A DNA stretch of 64,000 nucleotides, from positions 6,014,001-6,078,000 of the forward strand of contig JAEVHH010000004.1 in assembly GCA_017607445.1 (NCBI GenBank). The letters are read 5' to 3'. Origin of the DNA: Histoplasma ohiense. Its lineage: Eukaryota; Ascomycota; Eurotiomycetes; Onygenales; Ajellomycetaceae. The notes under the pieces were generated by a model that searched no databases, was not told the DNA's origin, and was given only the letters and a program-made list of their open reading frames with translations. Position numbers and translations under genes: made by a program. This document shows positions 11,781 through 23,432 of the stretch, in pieces (positions within the stretch are counted from its first letter, which is position 1; every line of letters starts with the position of its first letter).

Positions 11781-12985
11781 AAAGTGCGGAAGCCGTATTT
11801 CATTGGGACTGAGTATACACTTTGACGGAAGACTCATCTGAAGATCATATATCTCTGCTCATAGTACAGCCAGAAAACAAGAGAGCTGTGGCTCGGCACA
11901 TTCAAGCCTTAGAAGATCGAAATAGGCTCTTAGCAGATGCTTTGTGAAAGTTATCGATCACTATGTCCGGCGATTCCCTCACTGCTTCTATAGCACGTAG
12001 GTCTGATACAGTGGTCACACAGTCAGCAAGATATACAGACAAAGTGGAAGATCAGCTCTCATCTGAAATAGTATATGAGAACAGTGAGAAGATGCTGCTA
12101 TTATAATGTCAGTAGTTCTTTAGGTTTATTTACAATACTCATCACTACCTCCTATATCGGAATGCTGAACTTTCATCGCAATGAGCTAGCTCTGAAGAAG
12201 ATCAAAATGCATTTTGCAACAAAGCTTCAGATGATTAGTGTAGAGACATCCACTGACTTCACAAATAGCTTCTTCCAATGATCACATATGAAGCAGGTAG
12301 GCTCTGGACCACAGTATCCGAAGACTGCATTGAGAGGCTCGAAAGTGTTGCTGTCTGGCGTCAATAAATCCACACTTGCCATCTCACACTACTCAGAAAT
12401 GGCAGAACAGATTCCACAGAGAGTGTAGATAAAAAAAGAATGCTGCTCGTAGATATGCTCAAGAATAATGGCAAAGTCGTCTTGTAATTGTATTTTTTAC
12501 GCTTCCCCCAGATGAATCCAAACGTAATTCTTGACAAAAACAGACAGATGAACTATAGGTTCATAGCTATCAGAGAAACAGAGCTGATCAGCTTCTCAGC
12601 TGCACTGAGGCTCTATATCATATATCTTCAACACTAAGCATAAATAATGCCCATTGCAAGGCAGAATACATAGCTGTCTACCGTGTCTTACGATGCAAAG
12701 AGTAACACAGGAAGAAAATAATGAGTGTGTAGAGAAAGAGGTAGCACAGCGAATGCATAGATGGCGGTCGGTTTTGCGATCTGACTCTGTCTTGACAACA
12801 TCTCAGTCATCTGAGACATACAGAACAGTGCATGCCCGTCTTGAACTGAGTTTACAGTCGACTGTCAGCAAGCTCCGTACAATATAATATAAGTCCGAAA
12901 TCGAAGCCTCCGAGCATATGGGTAATGGAGAGCACTGGTAGAGCGTACTGTCCGACTACCGAGTGATTTCATCTACTGCAGTCTC

Positions 12986-15061
12986 AGTCTATGAACTTGA
13001 GATCATACACAGTCAGTGTTCTGTTTCTTCTGACCTTTTTGCACTTATAGCAGCTTCTTCTGGGAAGATATGTGTGTATAGCATGATATAATCAGATAGA
13101 TCAGTCAGCAAGTTCAAATATGCAGCTGAGAATATATATGAAGCATGCTTTGAGTCTTTTGAATGTTCCGTGATAATACTACAAGCATTTCTACTCTGAC
13201 TTCTGTGAGAACTTCAGCTAAAACATCTTGTTCAGAAATAATTTGAGACTATTGTTCATCTTCGAGCTTCTAAAGAAGAATTGTTCATCCGATCAATCTA
13301 TAAAAGAATTTGTTTGTCTTAATCAAGAAAATTCTAATACAAGATTGTAGTTCTTCATCTTCATTGCATGAAAGAAATGAGATGTCTGCTGTGCATTATC
13401 TTTGTGATCAGTGAAAGTAGTTGCAATGTTATACTCTTCAAAGAAGCACATTATACATTCATCAATCAACTTGATCATTTTGATTTTGCAGTGAGCAGCT
13501 TCTGGATTGTGATTCTTTGTTCAAAATTCATCAACACAGTTCACTTCGATTCAGAGTCTACTAGTGCAAGCACTTTTTGCAGATTCTTAGATGTAGTAAG
13601 TTCCACTGTGACAGTGAAGTTTAAGATGTTTTTGCATTGACTTTTCATGCTTATGACTGCTATTGTGAGTTGAATGATATATCTTAAGTGTTTTTTAAGT
13701 CCTTCAAGTTCTTTATGTCTTTTGTATCAAGTTTCAAGTCAGACTTGGTGTTTTTAGATTCATCTTTGAATCATTTGAAACACAAATCAATGATATGTTC
13801 TGATTGCTTGCAATAACAGCAATATTTCAATCAGATGAAGTCATCAGACTTTGTAGTATCATTTACATCTGTGTTTGCTTTGTGATCTATTATCAGTATT
13901 ATTTCTGTTGTTAAAGCTTTGAGTGGAGTTTTTGAAATTTGACTTCTCTTTAAACTTCTTCTGTCTCTCTGACAGATTCAATTCTGTCATTGCAAGTTTA
14001 TGTAGAGTGGTATCATAGCTTAACTCTTCCAATTTGATTGCATATTTGTTGAATTCTCAGTGAATGGAAGATAAAACTTTCATATAGAGGTGTGATTTCC
14101 AATGATATTCACTATAAGAATGCTGCAGACACTTTTTCAATTGATTGTAAATGTGAAGTAAATTGTTGAACTGTCGATCTTCTTGTTGCTCTGTTTTTTC
14201 AGTACTGTCTATTGACATCTCAGAAACTTTTTATCTGAATTGATGACTTGACATTGCATTCAACTAACAAATTCTTCTCATGATGGCAAAGTCTCGTATA
14301 TTATATGTATGTTGATATCAACATTGTTGCATCTTGACATTGAAATGAGTAATGGCTTCAATGATCTTTCGATGGTTGTGTTTGTTGTAGTAATCAGATC
14401 ACTGACATGGAAAGTGATAGCAGCTGTAACAAAGTTTTCAAATTCTTTCATATTTTGATCTTGAAACTTTTCCACATCTCTTCAAGAAGAGTGACCACTC
14501 ATATTGAAATCTCAAAGTTCTAATTGTCAAAGTGGTACTCAACTACATCTCTCACTGACAGTAGTCACAGCACTTTCCACTAAGATATTGAGTGCTTGTG
14601 TGGCTTTCAGTGGCCTGAGAATATTTGTGATGTTATTGTGGTTATCATTCATGCTAGTTGCATCTCTATCATGGTTTGGATGCACTTCAGTGTATTTTTG
14701 AGTGACTGAAATTGTTTCATTCAATTCTTGCAGTAAAGTGTTGCATCAGTGTTGAAGTTCTCTGCAGTTCTTTCTTGATCTGTAATTTTTGATTCTTCTG
14801 ATCACAGCTATTTTTCTTGATCTCAATTGTGCTGAGATCTTCGAAAAGATATCCTCTTCGAACTATACTAGAGTCTGATTTTATAGAGAAAGATGATGCT
14901 TGTTGTGCACTTTCAGTGACAGAAGTGTGCATTTCACAGTTTTCTTCCATGATGTTTGTTGCTTTGAGTTCGGTGGTAGCATGAGTACAGTGGATGCTGC
15001 AGATAGAGGCCATGACTATTACTTCAATAAACTGTCTCTCAAAGATTGAGTGATTAGAAAC
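12986..15061 (-). pseudogene. Chromovirus A: gag and protease relic
   Basis: Read from 15061 downward this matches chromovirus C gag-protease almost base for base, with transitions. Gag begins MASICSIHCTHATTE at 15013. The coiled-coil region (IKKELQ, QQ-rich) follows, then the zinc-knuckle region near 13790-13820 (YCCYC in the other copies). The protease motif is near 13555: LVDSESEV, with Glu where the family has Gly after Asp-Ser. TGA stops and frameshifts are frequent. The first bases after the 5' LTR (15040-15061) contain the same complementary site as in copy C, with CG changed to TG. Confidence 0.85.
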
Positions 15062-15327
15062 TGTGAGGTGTAGTGACAGTGTGAAGAGTAACAGTAGAAG
15101 ATAGTTTATAGTGTAGTGAAGATAATAGTAATATATTGTAGAGTAATGTAGTGTAGTAGCATAACATAGTGTAGCTAATTGCTAAGGAAGAAAAGAAAGA
15201 GAAAGAAGATGTGCGAAATACATACATCAATATATATATACATATAGAAATAGCGGTAGCGAGAGTATAATGGAAAGAGGTAAGAATAAGCGAAGATAAT
15301 AAGAAAATAATAAACGAGTGCATTACA
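15062..15327 (-). repeat. Chromovirus A 5' LTR
   Basis: 266 bp LTR, TGTGAGGTGTAG...GTGCATTACA as read on the plus strand, matching the 268-bp LTRs of copy C. A TATATATA promoter-like run lies near 15228-15244. It directly abuts type I copy 1, at a point inside that element's 5' leader, so chromovirus A was inserted into type I copy 1. Confidence 0.9.
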
Positions 15328-16499
15328 GCAACACTGCAAATAAGTGTTCGTGAGAGAATCAAATATCTACAAGTATTTCTTTTCTTTTACTATTATTACA
15401 TGTTTGTAGATATCAGAATGAACTATAAACAATTCTACAAACACCCACTGCATCCGAATGCAGTGGATGACAACTTTAGATCTACAAAGTATTCTTCAGC
15501 AGCAAGTGCTACAGATGACTGAATTGCAACAACAACTTGCTGAAATGAGCACTTTCACATTTACTGATTCTTCTACATCTGCATCTCATGAAAAAGCTTT
15601 CAAGAGAAGCTCTCACTTTTGACAAATATGAAAAGATCTAGTGCTCTATCTCACTGTGGAAGTCAAAAGTGAATGTTAAATTGAACATTGACAGATGAGC
15701 AATAGACTCACTATTCAATCAAGTGTGGTATATTCATAGCAGATTGAATGGTGATGTGTTAGTGAAATTTCAACTTTGAATGAATCATTGTCAGAATAAT
15801 CGGTGTATGTCAGAGCTAGTCTTTCAACAACTCAACTCTCTCTCTCAATTCTACACTTCAAGTCAAAATATTGAACTGACTTAATCGGACTCATCGGATG
15901 AATGTTGTGTTGACAATTTATCTTTCTGAATTCAATCACAAGCTTCTAGAAGCAGATGGGTAAGACTGAGATGACACTGTCAAAATCAATATATTGTTCA
16001 AGAACTTGAACTTTCAGTTGTATAATTAAAGTATAGAATATCTGAAGCTCTCAATATACAGCAAATTCTGCACTGATCTTCATCTATTGAACAACAATCT
16101 ATCTCAGTTCCACACACTTCAAAATCACAGAGAATTTCATCAAACAAATGTATACACTCTGAATCACTCTGCAGCACTCTTCATCTCTGAATCAGAATCA
16201 ATGAACTGAGTTTCATATGTAAACACAAGTTGTCTGAAGATTCTCAACATCTCAGAAAAGAATGCTGCTGACTGAATCATCGGAGAAGTCTGCATACACT
16301 GCAACAAATCAGAACACTTCACAAATCAATGTTCAAATACAATCACTTCAAGTAAACCCCTCACACACATGAACACTGCATCACTTATGAACAGGCAAGA
16401 ACAGGGAAAAGATGAGCTCTCACTCTAAAATACAGACAAAAACTCAAGAAGCGGAAAGCTAGCTGAAGATTTGAGTAGAAGATACAAGCAGATGCAATC

Positions 16500-17168
16500 A
16501 TGATCTCTGTCATTGTAAATAGTCTAATCAATATACAAGCAATGATAGACAGTGGTTTTCTTCATTACACTCTTATAGACACTCAGCTGATTGAGAAGTA
16601 TAAGCTTCGGTATATCCTCTTTCTCAAGTCATATAAACTCAGTGAATTTGATGGCCTCAGAGAATCAGCCTCCTACAATATGGTAAGATTTAACATCAAT
16701 ATAGAAGAACATGAGAAAAAGAATGTATATATATACAAAATACAAGACCTTAAATATGATCTAATGCTCAGCCTATCATAGCTCACAGAATTTGAAACCT
16801 TGTTGAACACATACAACTGCTGTCTTATTTTCTCAGAAGATGACTATATTTATGAGAAGAATGTCAATAGAACCACTGATCTCACTCAGATATCAGTGGA
16901 AGCATACAAACTACTAACTCATCAAGTACATGAGAAGAAGAACATTCAAGTGTTCACTGCTAGCATGACAGATATCAAAAAAGTGTTAGAAAAGTTAGAA
17001 CTCAAAGATTTCAAGAAACTGCATAAGAAACTATCTGAATCATACAAAGACTTCACAGATATGTTTGATGAGCAAGAAGCTGAAAAGCTTTTCTCTCATC
17101 AAGAACTCAGTATAGATCATACAATTGAGCTCATCAAAAAAAACAGTAAAAATCTGCAATCACTCTGA
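16500..17168 (+). pseudogene. Type I copy 1 protease region (longest surviving frames)
   Basis: Two adjoining open frames (16500-16781 and 16800-17168), separated by a single TAG, cover the aspartic protease and the linker to RT. The active site is at 16542-16556 (AMIDSG), followed by HYTLIDTQLIEKYKL. The second frame reads LNTYNCCLIF, then the acidic/lysine-rich linker KKVLEKLELKDFKKLHKKL. It ends just before the RT. This is the best preserved part of copy 1 and shows the original reading frame. Confidence 0.75.
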
Positions 17169-20047
17169 AATTCTCTCTACAGCATATCACACAATGAGCT
17201 TCTCATTCTATGAAAAACACTCAACAGATTACTGAATAAAGACTTCATTCATATTAGCAACTCACTCATCACAGCATCTGTACTGTTCACAAAGAAATCA
17301 GAAAAAGGCTTACAATTCTGTGTTGACTACTGAGAACTCAACAAGATTATGCAGAAGAACTGATACTCTCTTCCACTCATCAATAAAATACTCAAATAAA
17401 TAGAAAAAGTAAAATGATGTACAAAGCTTGACATCTCTGTGATCTTCTATAAGATAAGAATTAATGAAGATGATGAATGGCTAACTGCTTTTTGTACATA
17501 TTACAGATTATATGAATGAACAGTGACTCTTTTTAAATTAGTGAACACTCTGAGCACATTTCAGAAATACATTAACTGAGCTCTATAAAATCTGCTCAAT
17601 GAGATCATCTCAGTGTACATGGACAATATTCTGATCTTCACTGATGAACTGCTCACTGAGCACTGCAAGCATGTATAACAAATGCTTGATCATCTACATA
17701 AAGCTGAACTGCAAGTGGACATTGATAAATGTGACTTCAATATCAAGTCTACAATCTATCTAGAATTCATCATCAAAGCTGAAAAAGGTATATGCATGAA
17801 TTCTAAGAAGATGGAAGCAATTCTCAACTGAAAGACATCAGTCTCAGTAAAAGAGACTAGAAGCTTTCTAGAATTCATCAACTTCTACTGAAGATTCATC
17901 AAAGACTTCTCTGATATCATATGACCACTGACAGATCTGACTCAGAAAGACACTGTATTTCAATGAACTGATGAAGTGAATGCAGTATTCAAAAAGCTGA
18001 AGTGTATGTTCACAAACACCTCAATGCTGCAATCATTTGATTTGAATAAGTATACAATTCTTGAAACAGACATCTCAGATTATGTAGTAGATGAAACACT
18101 GATGTAATATGATAATGAAGATGTTCTACAACTCTGTGTCTTCATCTCAAAAAAGATGTCATCCACTGAATGCAACTACAAAATCTACAACAAGAAGCTT
18201 CTAGTGATCATATAATGTTTTGAAAAATGAAAGTTCAAACTTATGAGTGTTGAAAAGTTTGAGATTGTTACTGATCATAAGAACTTAGAGTACTTCACAA
18301 TCATTTGTAAACTCATTGAAAGATATATGCATTGATCATTGTTTCTTAGTCATTTTTTGTTTACAATTCATTATTGATCTGAAGTAGAGAACATTCTTGT
18401 GAATGCTCTGTTCTGCTGAGAACAAGATATGCCATCTGATGACTTGAATGACAGATGAAAACACTGAGAGCATTGATTAATCAACTCTGTAATTATAGAA
18501 AGTTCTATACAATCAGATGAATTCTGTGTACATATCAATCAGTCTCAAGCTCAAGAACTTTCACTTGATGAATAATGAAGACTAGCAGCAGAAATAGATG
18601 AATTCTGACAGCAAGCTGCTGAAGCTGTATGAAGTAAAGCATCTCAATTCTCTGCAGATGTATATTCAAGAATGAATATCTCAGTATATTTGATTGACAA
18701 TAACAACTGCTTATACTTCTGAGATAGATGATGAGTTTTTGATTCAGAATCTCTATGAACATAAATCATGCAAGAAATTCATGACTTGCTGATAACTGAG
18801 CATTCAGAATGTGAAATCATATACAATATTATTGTCTGAAAATTCTACTGATCAGATATGTTGAAAGATATACATCAGTTCATACACAACTGTGATTGCT
18901 GCAGCTCAGTGACAGTATGATGTGAACATTGAAAAGAGATACTGAAGCTTCTATCTATTCTCAACTGAATTTGATACAATATAGCTATCAATTTTGCAGT
19001 TTTCTTATCTGAAAGTAAAGATTCTATGAACATTCTAGTCATTATCAACTGACTCAGCAAGGGTGTAATACTACAGCTCTGTGATAAGATGAATATCAAA
19101 GTAATTACAGATGTCTTTGTCAGAAGTCTGTTCTATTGTATACACAATCTGTCTTCATTCATTGTATCAGATAGAGACAGTCAATTTGTCAGTGCACTCT
19201 GAGTCTGTATATATCAATTATTAAGAATTGAATGAAAGTTATCAACAGTGTATCACTTAGAGACTGATGAAGCTATCAAAAGAATGATACAAACAGTAAA
19301 AAATATTCTCTGTAAGTTCTATAATTACACACAAAACAACTGAAGCAATCTGCTGTCATATGCTGAGATTGTGATTAACAGTTGAGATTTCATCACAATA
19401 AATGTAAGCTGATTCTTTCTTCTATACAGATACAATTTAGAGATTCTGAACTTCTCTGAAACTCTCTGAGAAATCACATACACCCACAGTCTCATACAGA
19501 TGGCAGAGAATATCATGAGCAAGTTGAAGAAAGTCTGTGAATAAGCAGAAGCTTCAATGATTAGTATTCAGTAAAATTACAAAAATCAAATGAACATCAG
19601 AAGAAGTTCTATAATCTGATATTATATAGAAGACAAAGTCTGACTGAATCTCAAGAATATAAAAACAGATCATCTCTTGCATATACTAGATTATTATCAT
19701 ATCAAGTATACAGTAAAGAAAGTGCTAGATATATATGATTATCAACTTGACATCTTATCTAATATTCACAATGTCTTTCATATGAACCTGCTTCAATCCA
19801 CAGCTGAGAATCCATTCCCCTCACAGAGAATCTTTGATTGACAGTCATTCATCATTGTAGAAGAAGACAATGAACTTGAGTGAGAAATTGAAACAATTCT
19901 TGATGATAGAATCAATCATCACTGCTGTGAATATCTCATCAAATAAATAGAATACAATTATCTGATCTGAAAATCTGTGTCTGTCTTGAAGAACATCATC
20001 ATCCTCAACATCTACAAGTCCTCACTCACTTCAGTAGAGAGGGATAA

Positions 20048-20580
20048 TGTGATAGATTAGCACTTATTAATAATTAACTTACACAATCAACTTCTCTTCT
20101 GCATCTGCTTATTTCTGACTGTTGTGATTTTATATAATTCTTGATGTTCTTCTGCTCTGTGCTCTATATTTGTGTAGTTTCTAATGATTCTTCTATATAG
20201 CTTTTAACATTCTTTCACTTTGTGCTCTGTATTTGTATAGTCTCTAATAATTCTTCTGTGTAGTTTCTAACATTCTTCTGCTTTATATTCTACACTTATA
20301 TAGTCTTTAATGATTCTTCTGTGTAGCTCTCAATGATTTCTCTGTCTCATGCTCTGTGTTTGTGTAGTTTCTAACAATTTTTATATGTATCTTTTAATGT
20401 TCTTCTGCTCTGTGCTTCACTGTGAAGTGGCTTCTGATATTCTTTCACTCTGAACTTCTCTCTATAAGAATCCTCTTTGTACAATCTTTTCTTCTGATTT
20501 CTTTTCTCTTTCTTTTCTTAATCAATTTGTAATCTGTATTAGGATAGTGCTAGATTGTTAATCGAAGTACGCCCGTTACA
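20048..20580 (+). repeat. Type I copy 1, 3' LTR (533 bp, four 63-bp units)
   Basis: The LTR begins TGTGATAGATTAGC and ends GCCCGTTACA. A polypurine tract (AGAGAGGGATAA) immediately precedes it. Four 63-bp tandem units of the type ...GCACTTGTGTAGTTTCTAACAATTC... occupy the middle. Length equals the 534-bp class less one A. The 3' end cuts into a Q/P-rich ORF at 20581. Confidence 0.9.
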
Positions 20581-20853
20581 GGCAGGCTGCTGATGTGGCT
20601 GCTGGGGGATGGGCATAGACAGGCTGGCAGGCTGCTGGGGCTGCTGGAGCTGCTGAGGGTGGAGTGAAAGCAAATTGACAGATGATGTGAGCTGCTGAGC
20701 TTGCTCTGCACTATTGTTAACTGTAATTCCATCATTTCTGGGCTGTTTCTCTTCATTTTTTGACAGTTCTCTACTTATGTTCAGCCATTTTGGCTGCTTC
20801 AATTGTATTATGAATGTTTCAGGGGTTGATAGGTGTAAATTGTTGCATTTCAA
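20581..20853 (-). pseudogene. Q/P-rich ORF fragment truncated by a retrotransposon LTR
   Basis: A minus-strand frame starts at 20853 (MKCNNLHLSTPETFIIQL) and stays open for about 90 codons to the LTR edge at 20580. It runs through a charged stretch (ISRELSKNEEKQPRNDG) and a Gln/Pro-rich tail (HPQQLQQPQQP, then PIPQQPHQQPAC). The last residues read from here on come from LTR sequence, so the insertion removed the native C-terminus. I do not recognise the family. Low-complexity Q/P tails are common in fungal regulators and also in transposon proteins. Base composition is more balanced than in the elements. Confidence 0.35.
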
Positions 20854-21290
20854 ATTCTTGCTATTTGATTGTAATCACTACATTCTCTACATGAGCTGTC
20901 TGGCATTTAATTACACCTTGCTTAGTGCTTCTACATTAACTCTACAACACTACTACACTACTATGGTGTTATTCATCTTTTTCATCTATATGATTGTTCT
21001 CTATTGACAGCTGTAGATTACATGGAATTCATGTATACAAGTCACATGCAGCTGTTGGATATCTCATTACATTCACCCGAGGGATTAAACAGCGCGTTTT
21101 CAAGCTGGATAAGCGAGCGCAAGCGAGCGATTGCGGCTTGTAAATCTTGATATTTCATATAAAGTGACTGACTATCAAAAATAAGAACATGATCTGGGAC
21201 TGACTATAATTTTGACTGAGGTTTGGTCCTGTTCTGATGATTATATAATACATATCTAGATATCAATTTGATGATATGATTGGTGGAGAT
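20854..21290. other. Non-coding spacer
   Basis: No gene seen. It contains a short palindrome (ACATGGAATTCATGT, about 21018-21032) and a CpG-rich patch with a direct repeat (AAGCGAGCG twice, about 21110-21130). It also holds a phrase (AAGAACATGATCTGGGACTGACT, about 21182-21204) related to the dispersed repeat at 22.37 kb. Confidence 0.4.
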
Positions 21291-21339
21291 ATCACCTCTA
21301 TCTAGTGCTGTCAATCAATTTACCCCTGCCAACCTATCT

Positions 21340-22190
21340 ACTGCTGCTAATCTATCGCCGCTGCCAATCTATCCCTCGCTGCTAAGCTATCCCTCGCTGC
21401 TAAGCTATCCCTCGCTGCTAAGCTATCGCTCGCTGCTAAGCTATCCCTCACTGCTAAACTATCCATCGCTGCTACGCTATCCCTCACTGCTAAGCTATCC
21501 CTCACTGCTAAGCTATCCCTTGCTGCTAAGCTATCCCTCGCTGCTAAGCTATCCCTCGCTGCTAAGCTATCCCTCACTGCTAAGCTATCCCTCGCTGCTA
21601 AGCTATCCCTCGCTGCTAAGCTATCCCTCGCTGCCAACCTATCTATCGCTGCCAACTTATCTACCACTGCCAATCTATCTACCACTGCCAATCTATCTAT
21701 CGCTGCTAATCTATTGCTGCTAATCTATCGCTGCTGCCAATCTATCTATCACTGCCAATCTATCTATCGCTGCTAATCTATTGCTGCTAATCTATCGCTG
21801 CTGCCAATCTATCTATCACTGCTAAGCTAGCTATCACTGCTAATCTATCGCTGCTAATCTATCGCTGCCAACCTATCTATCGCTGCCAATTTATCTACCA
21901 CTGCCAATCTATCTATCGCTGCTAATCTATCGCTGCTGCCAATCTATCTATCGCTGCTAATCTATTGCTGCTAATCTATCGCTGCTGCCAATCTATCTAT
22001 CACTGCTAAGCTAGCTATCACTGCTAATCTATCGCTGCTAATCTATCGCTGCCAACCTATCTACCGCGGCGAATCTATCTATTGCTGCCAATCAACCTAC
22101 CTACCACTGCCAACCTATCTATCGCTGCCAATCTATTGCTGCCAATCTATCGCTGCCAACCTATCTACTGCAGTGAATCTATCTATCACT
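21340..22190 (+). repeat. Minisatellite: 18-bp tandem array with a 184-bp higher-order repeat
   Basis: About 15 tandem 18-bp units (TCCCTCGCTGCTAAGCTA and variants) run from 21371 to 21640. A degenerate array of related 14-18 bp words (CTATCTATCGCTGCCAA, CTATTGCTGCTAA) continues to 22190. Inside the latter, a block beginning TCTATTGCTGCTAATC at 21777 recurs at 21961, a period of 184 bp. Most unit differences lie at the CpG (TCG, TCA or TTG), as expected from deamination. The array is open in several frames simply because the unit is a multiple of three. Confidence 0.9.
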
Positions 22191-22195
22191 ATCAT

Positions 22196-22457
22196 TACTA
22201 GTTCAAAATAGAACTAGAGCATAAATACACTAAACTTCTTTTGATAGATAATGATTTTTGGTAACACTCATAGCATTATATCATCTATATAGAGTAAATC
22301 ATGGTCTCATTTGATCCTATTTTACCAAATGGGACCAAATGGGATCAGAATCAGTAATTTATAAGAAGAACATGACCTGAGACTAGATTTATAATATAAA
22401 CAGTGTAAAGTGACTAATTTAAAAAACACTATATGAGATCAGGACTAAGAAATGTGA
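22196..22457. repeat. Dispersed non-autonomous repeat, left part
   Basis: AT-rich repeat holding a hairpin (CTAGTTC/GAACTAG, about 22198-22217) and phrases such as AACACTATATGAGATCAGGACTAAG (about 22425-22449). The same phrase appears inverted at 33066-33118 (TAGTCCTGGTCCCATATAGTG). It continues at 23377-23430 after the LINE insertion, where CATGCATGGTCACACAGTCAGT pairs with a matching phrase near 33035-33050. It has no coding content. Confidence 0.55.
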
Positions 22458-22472
22458 TAATGAGACTGGAGA

Positions 22473-23361
22473 TTATTATTATTATTCTTCAATTATAGAT
22501 GTATACAGTCAGTGACTATGACATCTACCTGAAATACTTCAGGATTTTTCAAATCAAGAATATTCTAATATACAAAAACAATTTGACACATGCATTAACA
22601 GAATTCCAGCCCAGAATCAAACAACTATTCAAACTATTCAATCCAAAAATAAAATCAAAAGAATGTCAATGAGTTAGCACAACTCAACTTCAAAACAAAG
22701 GAAATAAATATTACAAAAGACAGCAGCTATTAAAAATCAACAGAAAAGAAAAAACATTTGCAATGACTTTATCAACAAATAATAAAACAAACTGCTTGAA
22801 ACAAATGAAAATTAACAATAAACAAAGTTAAAGAAAAGATCAAAATAAAATAAATAAGAACAACTGATATAAATATCATCAAATAACACTATTCAAACAA
22901 GCTCTTGTAGCAATATTTGACTCATTTAAATATTCAATTAAAAACATATTTCCAGCTTTTGTATTGAATAGCAAATTCAAACTTAACTGATTCAGTTGAT
23001 ATTTCTCTCTCAGTCTCAATCTTAGTTCTGAATACTTTGTACAAAGTAACAGAAGATGCTCTGGATTTTCATATAACTGACAATCTGAATACGGATCATT
23101 TAAATCATCTTTAAACTTTGCTAAATATGATTTGAAATATTCATATTCAAGCTTTAGCTGCATTATTGTAGCAAAAAGTTTCTTCTTACACTTTATTGAG
23201 CAAGTCTTCCACTTTGGCTTAGTTTCAAATCTGAAATAATGTACACTTTTTCTTTGTATGAATCAGACATCTTGTCACTTTTGTAAACATAATTCTCTTA
23301 TTCTTCTTTTAATAAAAGACCATGTTACAATTCTTTGACAGCAGACTTCTAACTCAGTGGC
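22473..23361 (-). mobile_element. 5'-truncated LINE with 15-bp target site duplication
   Basis: The insert is flanked by the 15-bp direct repeat TAATGAGACTGGAGA (22458-22472 and 23362-23376). Its 3' end, on the minus strand, carries an (AAT)n tail (22473-22488) preceded by the same CATCTATAATTGAAG sequence as the fragment at 2.5-3.0 kb. A 94-codon frame (23163-22879) encodes the C-terminal zinc-ribbon-like end of a Tad1-type ORF2: YFKSYLAKFK, then SDCQLYENPEHLLLLCTKY and RLREKYQLNQLSL. The usual second Cys pair (C.C) is reduced to one Cys. The 889-bp length shows 5' truncation, the usual result of incomplete target-primed reverse transcription. Confidence 0.88.
22879..23163 (-). pseudogene. 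LINE ORF2 C-terminal domain fragment
   Basis: The 94-codon open frame ends naturally at 22879. It has the fungal LINE C-terminal pattern: GYFKSYL-like start, C-x-(L)-x-E-NPEHLLLLC, then paired Tyr/Arg residues and an ACLNSVI end. RNase H and RT are missing because the copy is 5'-truncated, so the fragment has no activity. Upstream of 23163 the frame continues with stops (KWKTCSIKCKKKLFATIMQL). Confidence 0.7.
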
Positions 23362-23432
23362 TAATGAGACTGGAGAAATATTTAGTCTCAGTCTCATGCA
23401 TGGTCACACAGTCAGTCTAAAATTTACTCTCA

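Larger units (their letters stand above)
7646..12985 (+). mobile_element. Near full-length LINE (Tad1-like) inserted in chromovirus A
   Basis: This 5.3 kb block splits the chromovirus RT from its protease/gag. The 5' part (about 7740-7900) is relatively GC-rich, then an ORF1-like frame starts at 7932 (MSSSVLKKVSDSIPTAISQL) and soon meets TGA codons. Endonuclease motifs are at about 9890-10270: ILNVYRQSGMH, then VDEDFNA (GDFN), ASVIDLIFF, and SSDHQSIITIL (the SDH motif). RT motifs are at 11290-11760: VQSVFDAVLHG, then HYADDANTDRLAHS (the F/YADD box), and FTLEKLEIIHLIKS. A downstream stretch at about 12740-12890 resembles the post-RNase H region of fungal LINEs. Many frameshifts and stops are present. 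No clear poly(A) or target duplication was found, and about 50 bp of the target seems lost. Confidence 0.75.
15328..20580 (+). mobile_element. Type I chromodomain retrotransposon, copy 1 (5' LTR missing)
   Basis: The element begins in the leader before gag (its 5' LTR was displaced by chromovirus A) and ends with a 3' LTR. Gag starts at 15418 (MNYKQFY-like). A zinc knuckle is intact at 16291-16332 (CIHCNKSEHFTNQC). The protease motif AMIDSG is at about 16542-16556. RT: the FCVDY box is near 17315 and YMDNILIF (YMDD mutated to YMDN) near 17616. RNase H and the integrase HHCC end (NCDCCSS near 18890) follow, then the core (SDRDSQFVSAL near 19168), with the catalytic Glu of TDGATERM changed to Lys. 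A C-terminal chromodomain-like region lies at about 19850-20030. Dozens of TGA codons stand at Trp and Arg positions. Confidence 0.9.

Noticed and set aside
20714..21007. 97-codon Phe/Leu-rich plus-strand frame
   Set aside because: Overlaps the opposite-strand Q/P-rich frame and is an AT-rich by-product without motifs.
21371..21640. CRISPR-like array
   Set aside because: Units are directly adjacent 18-mers without spacers, in a eukaryotic context.
21280..21723. 147-codon repeat protein with a YPSLLS hexapeptide
   Set aside because: The 18-bp unit is a multiple of three and is open on both strands, so the frame is a by-product of the minisatellite. There is no start context or homologue.
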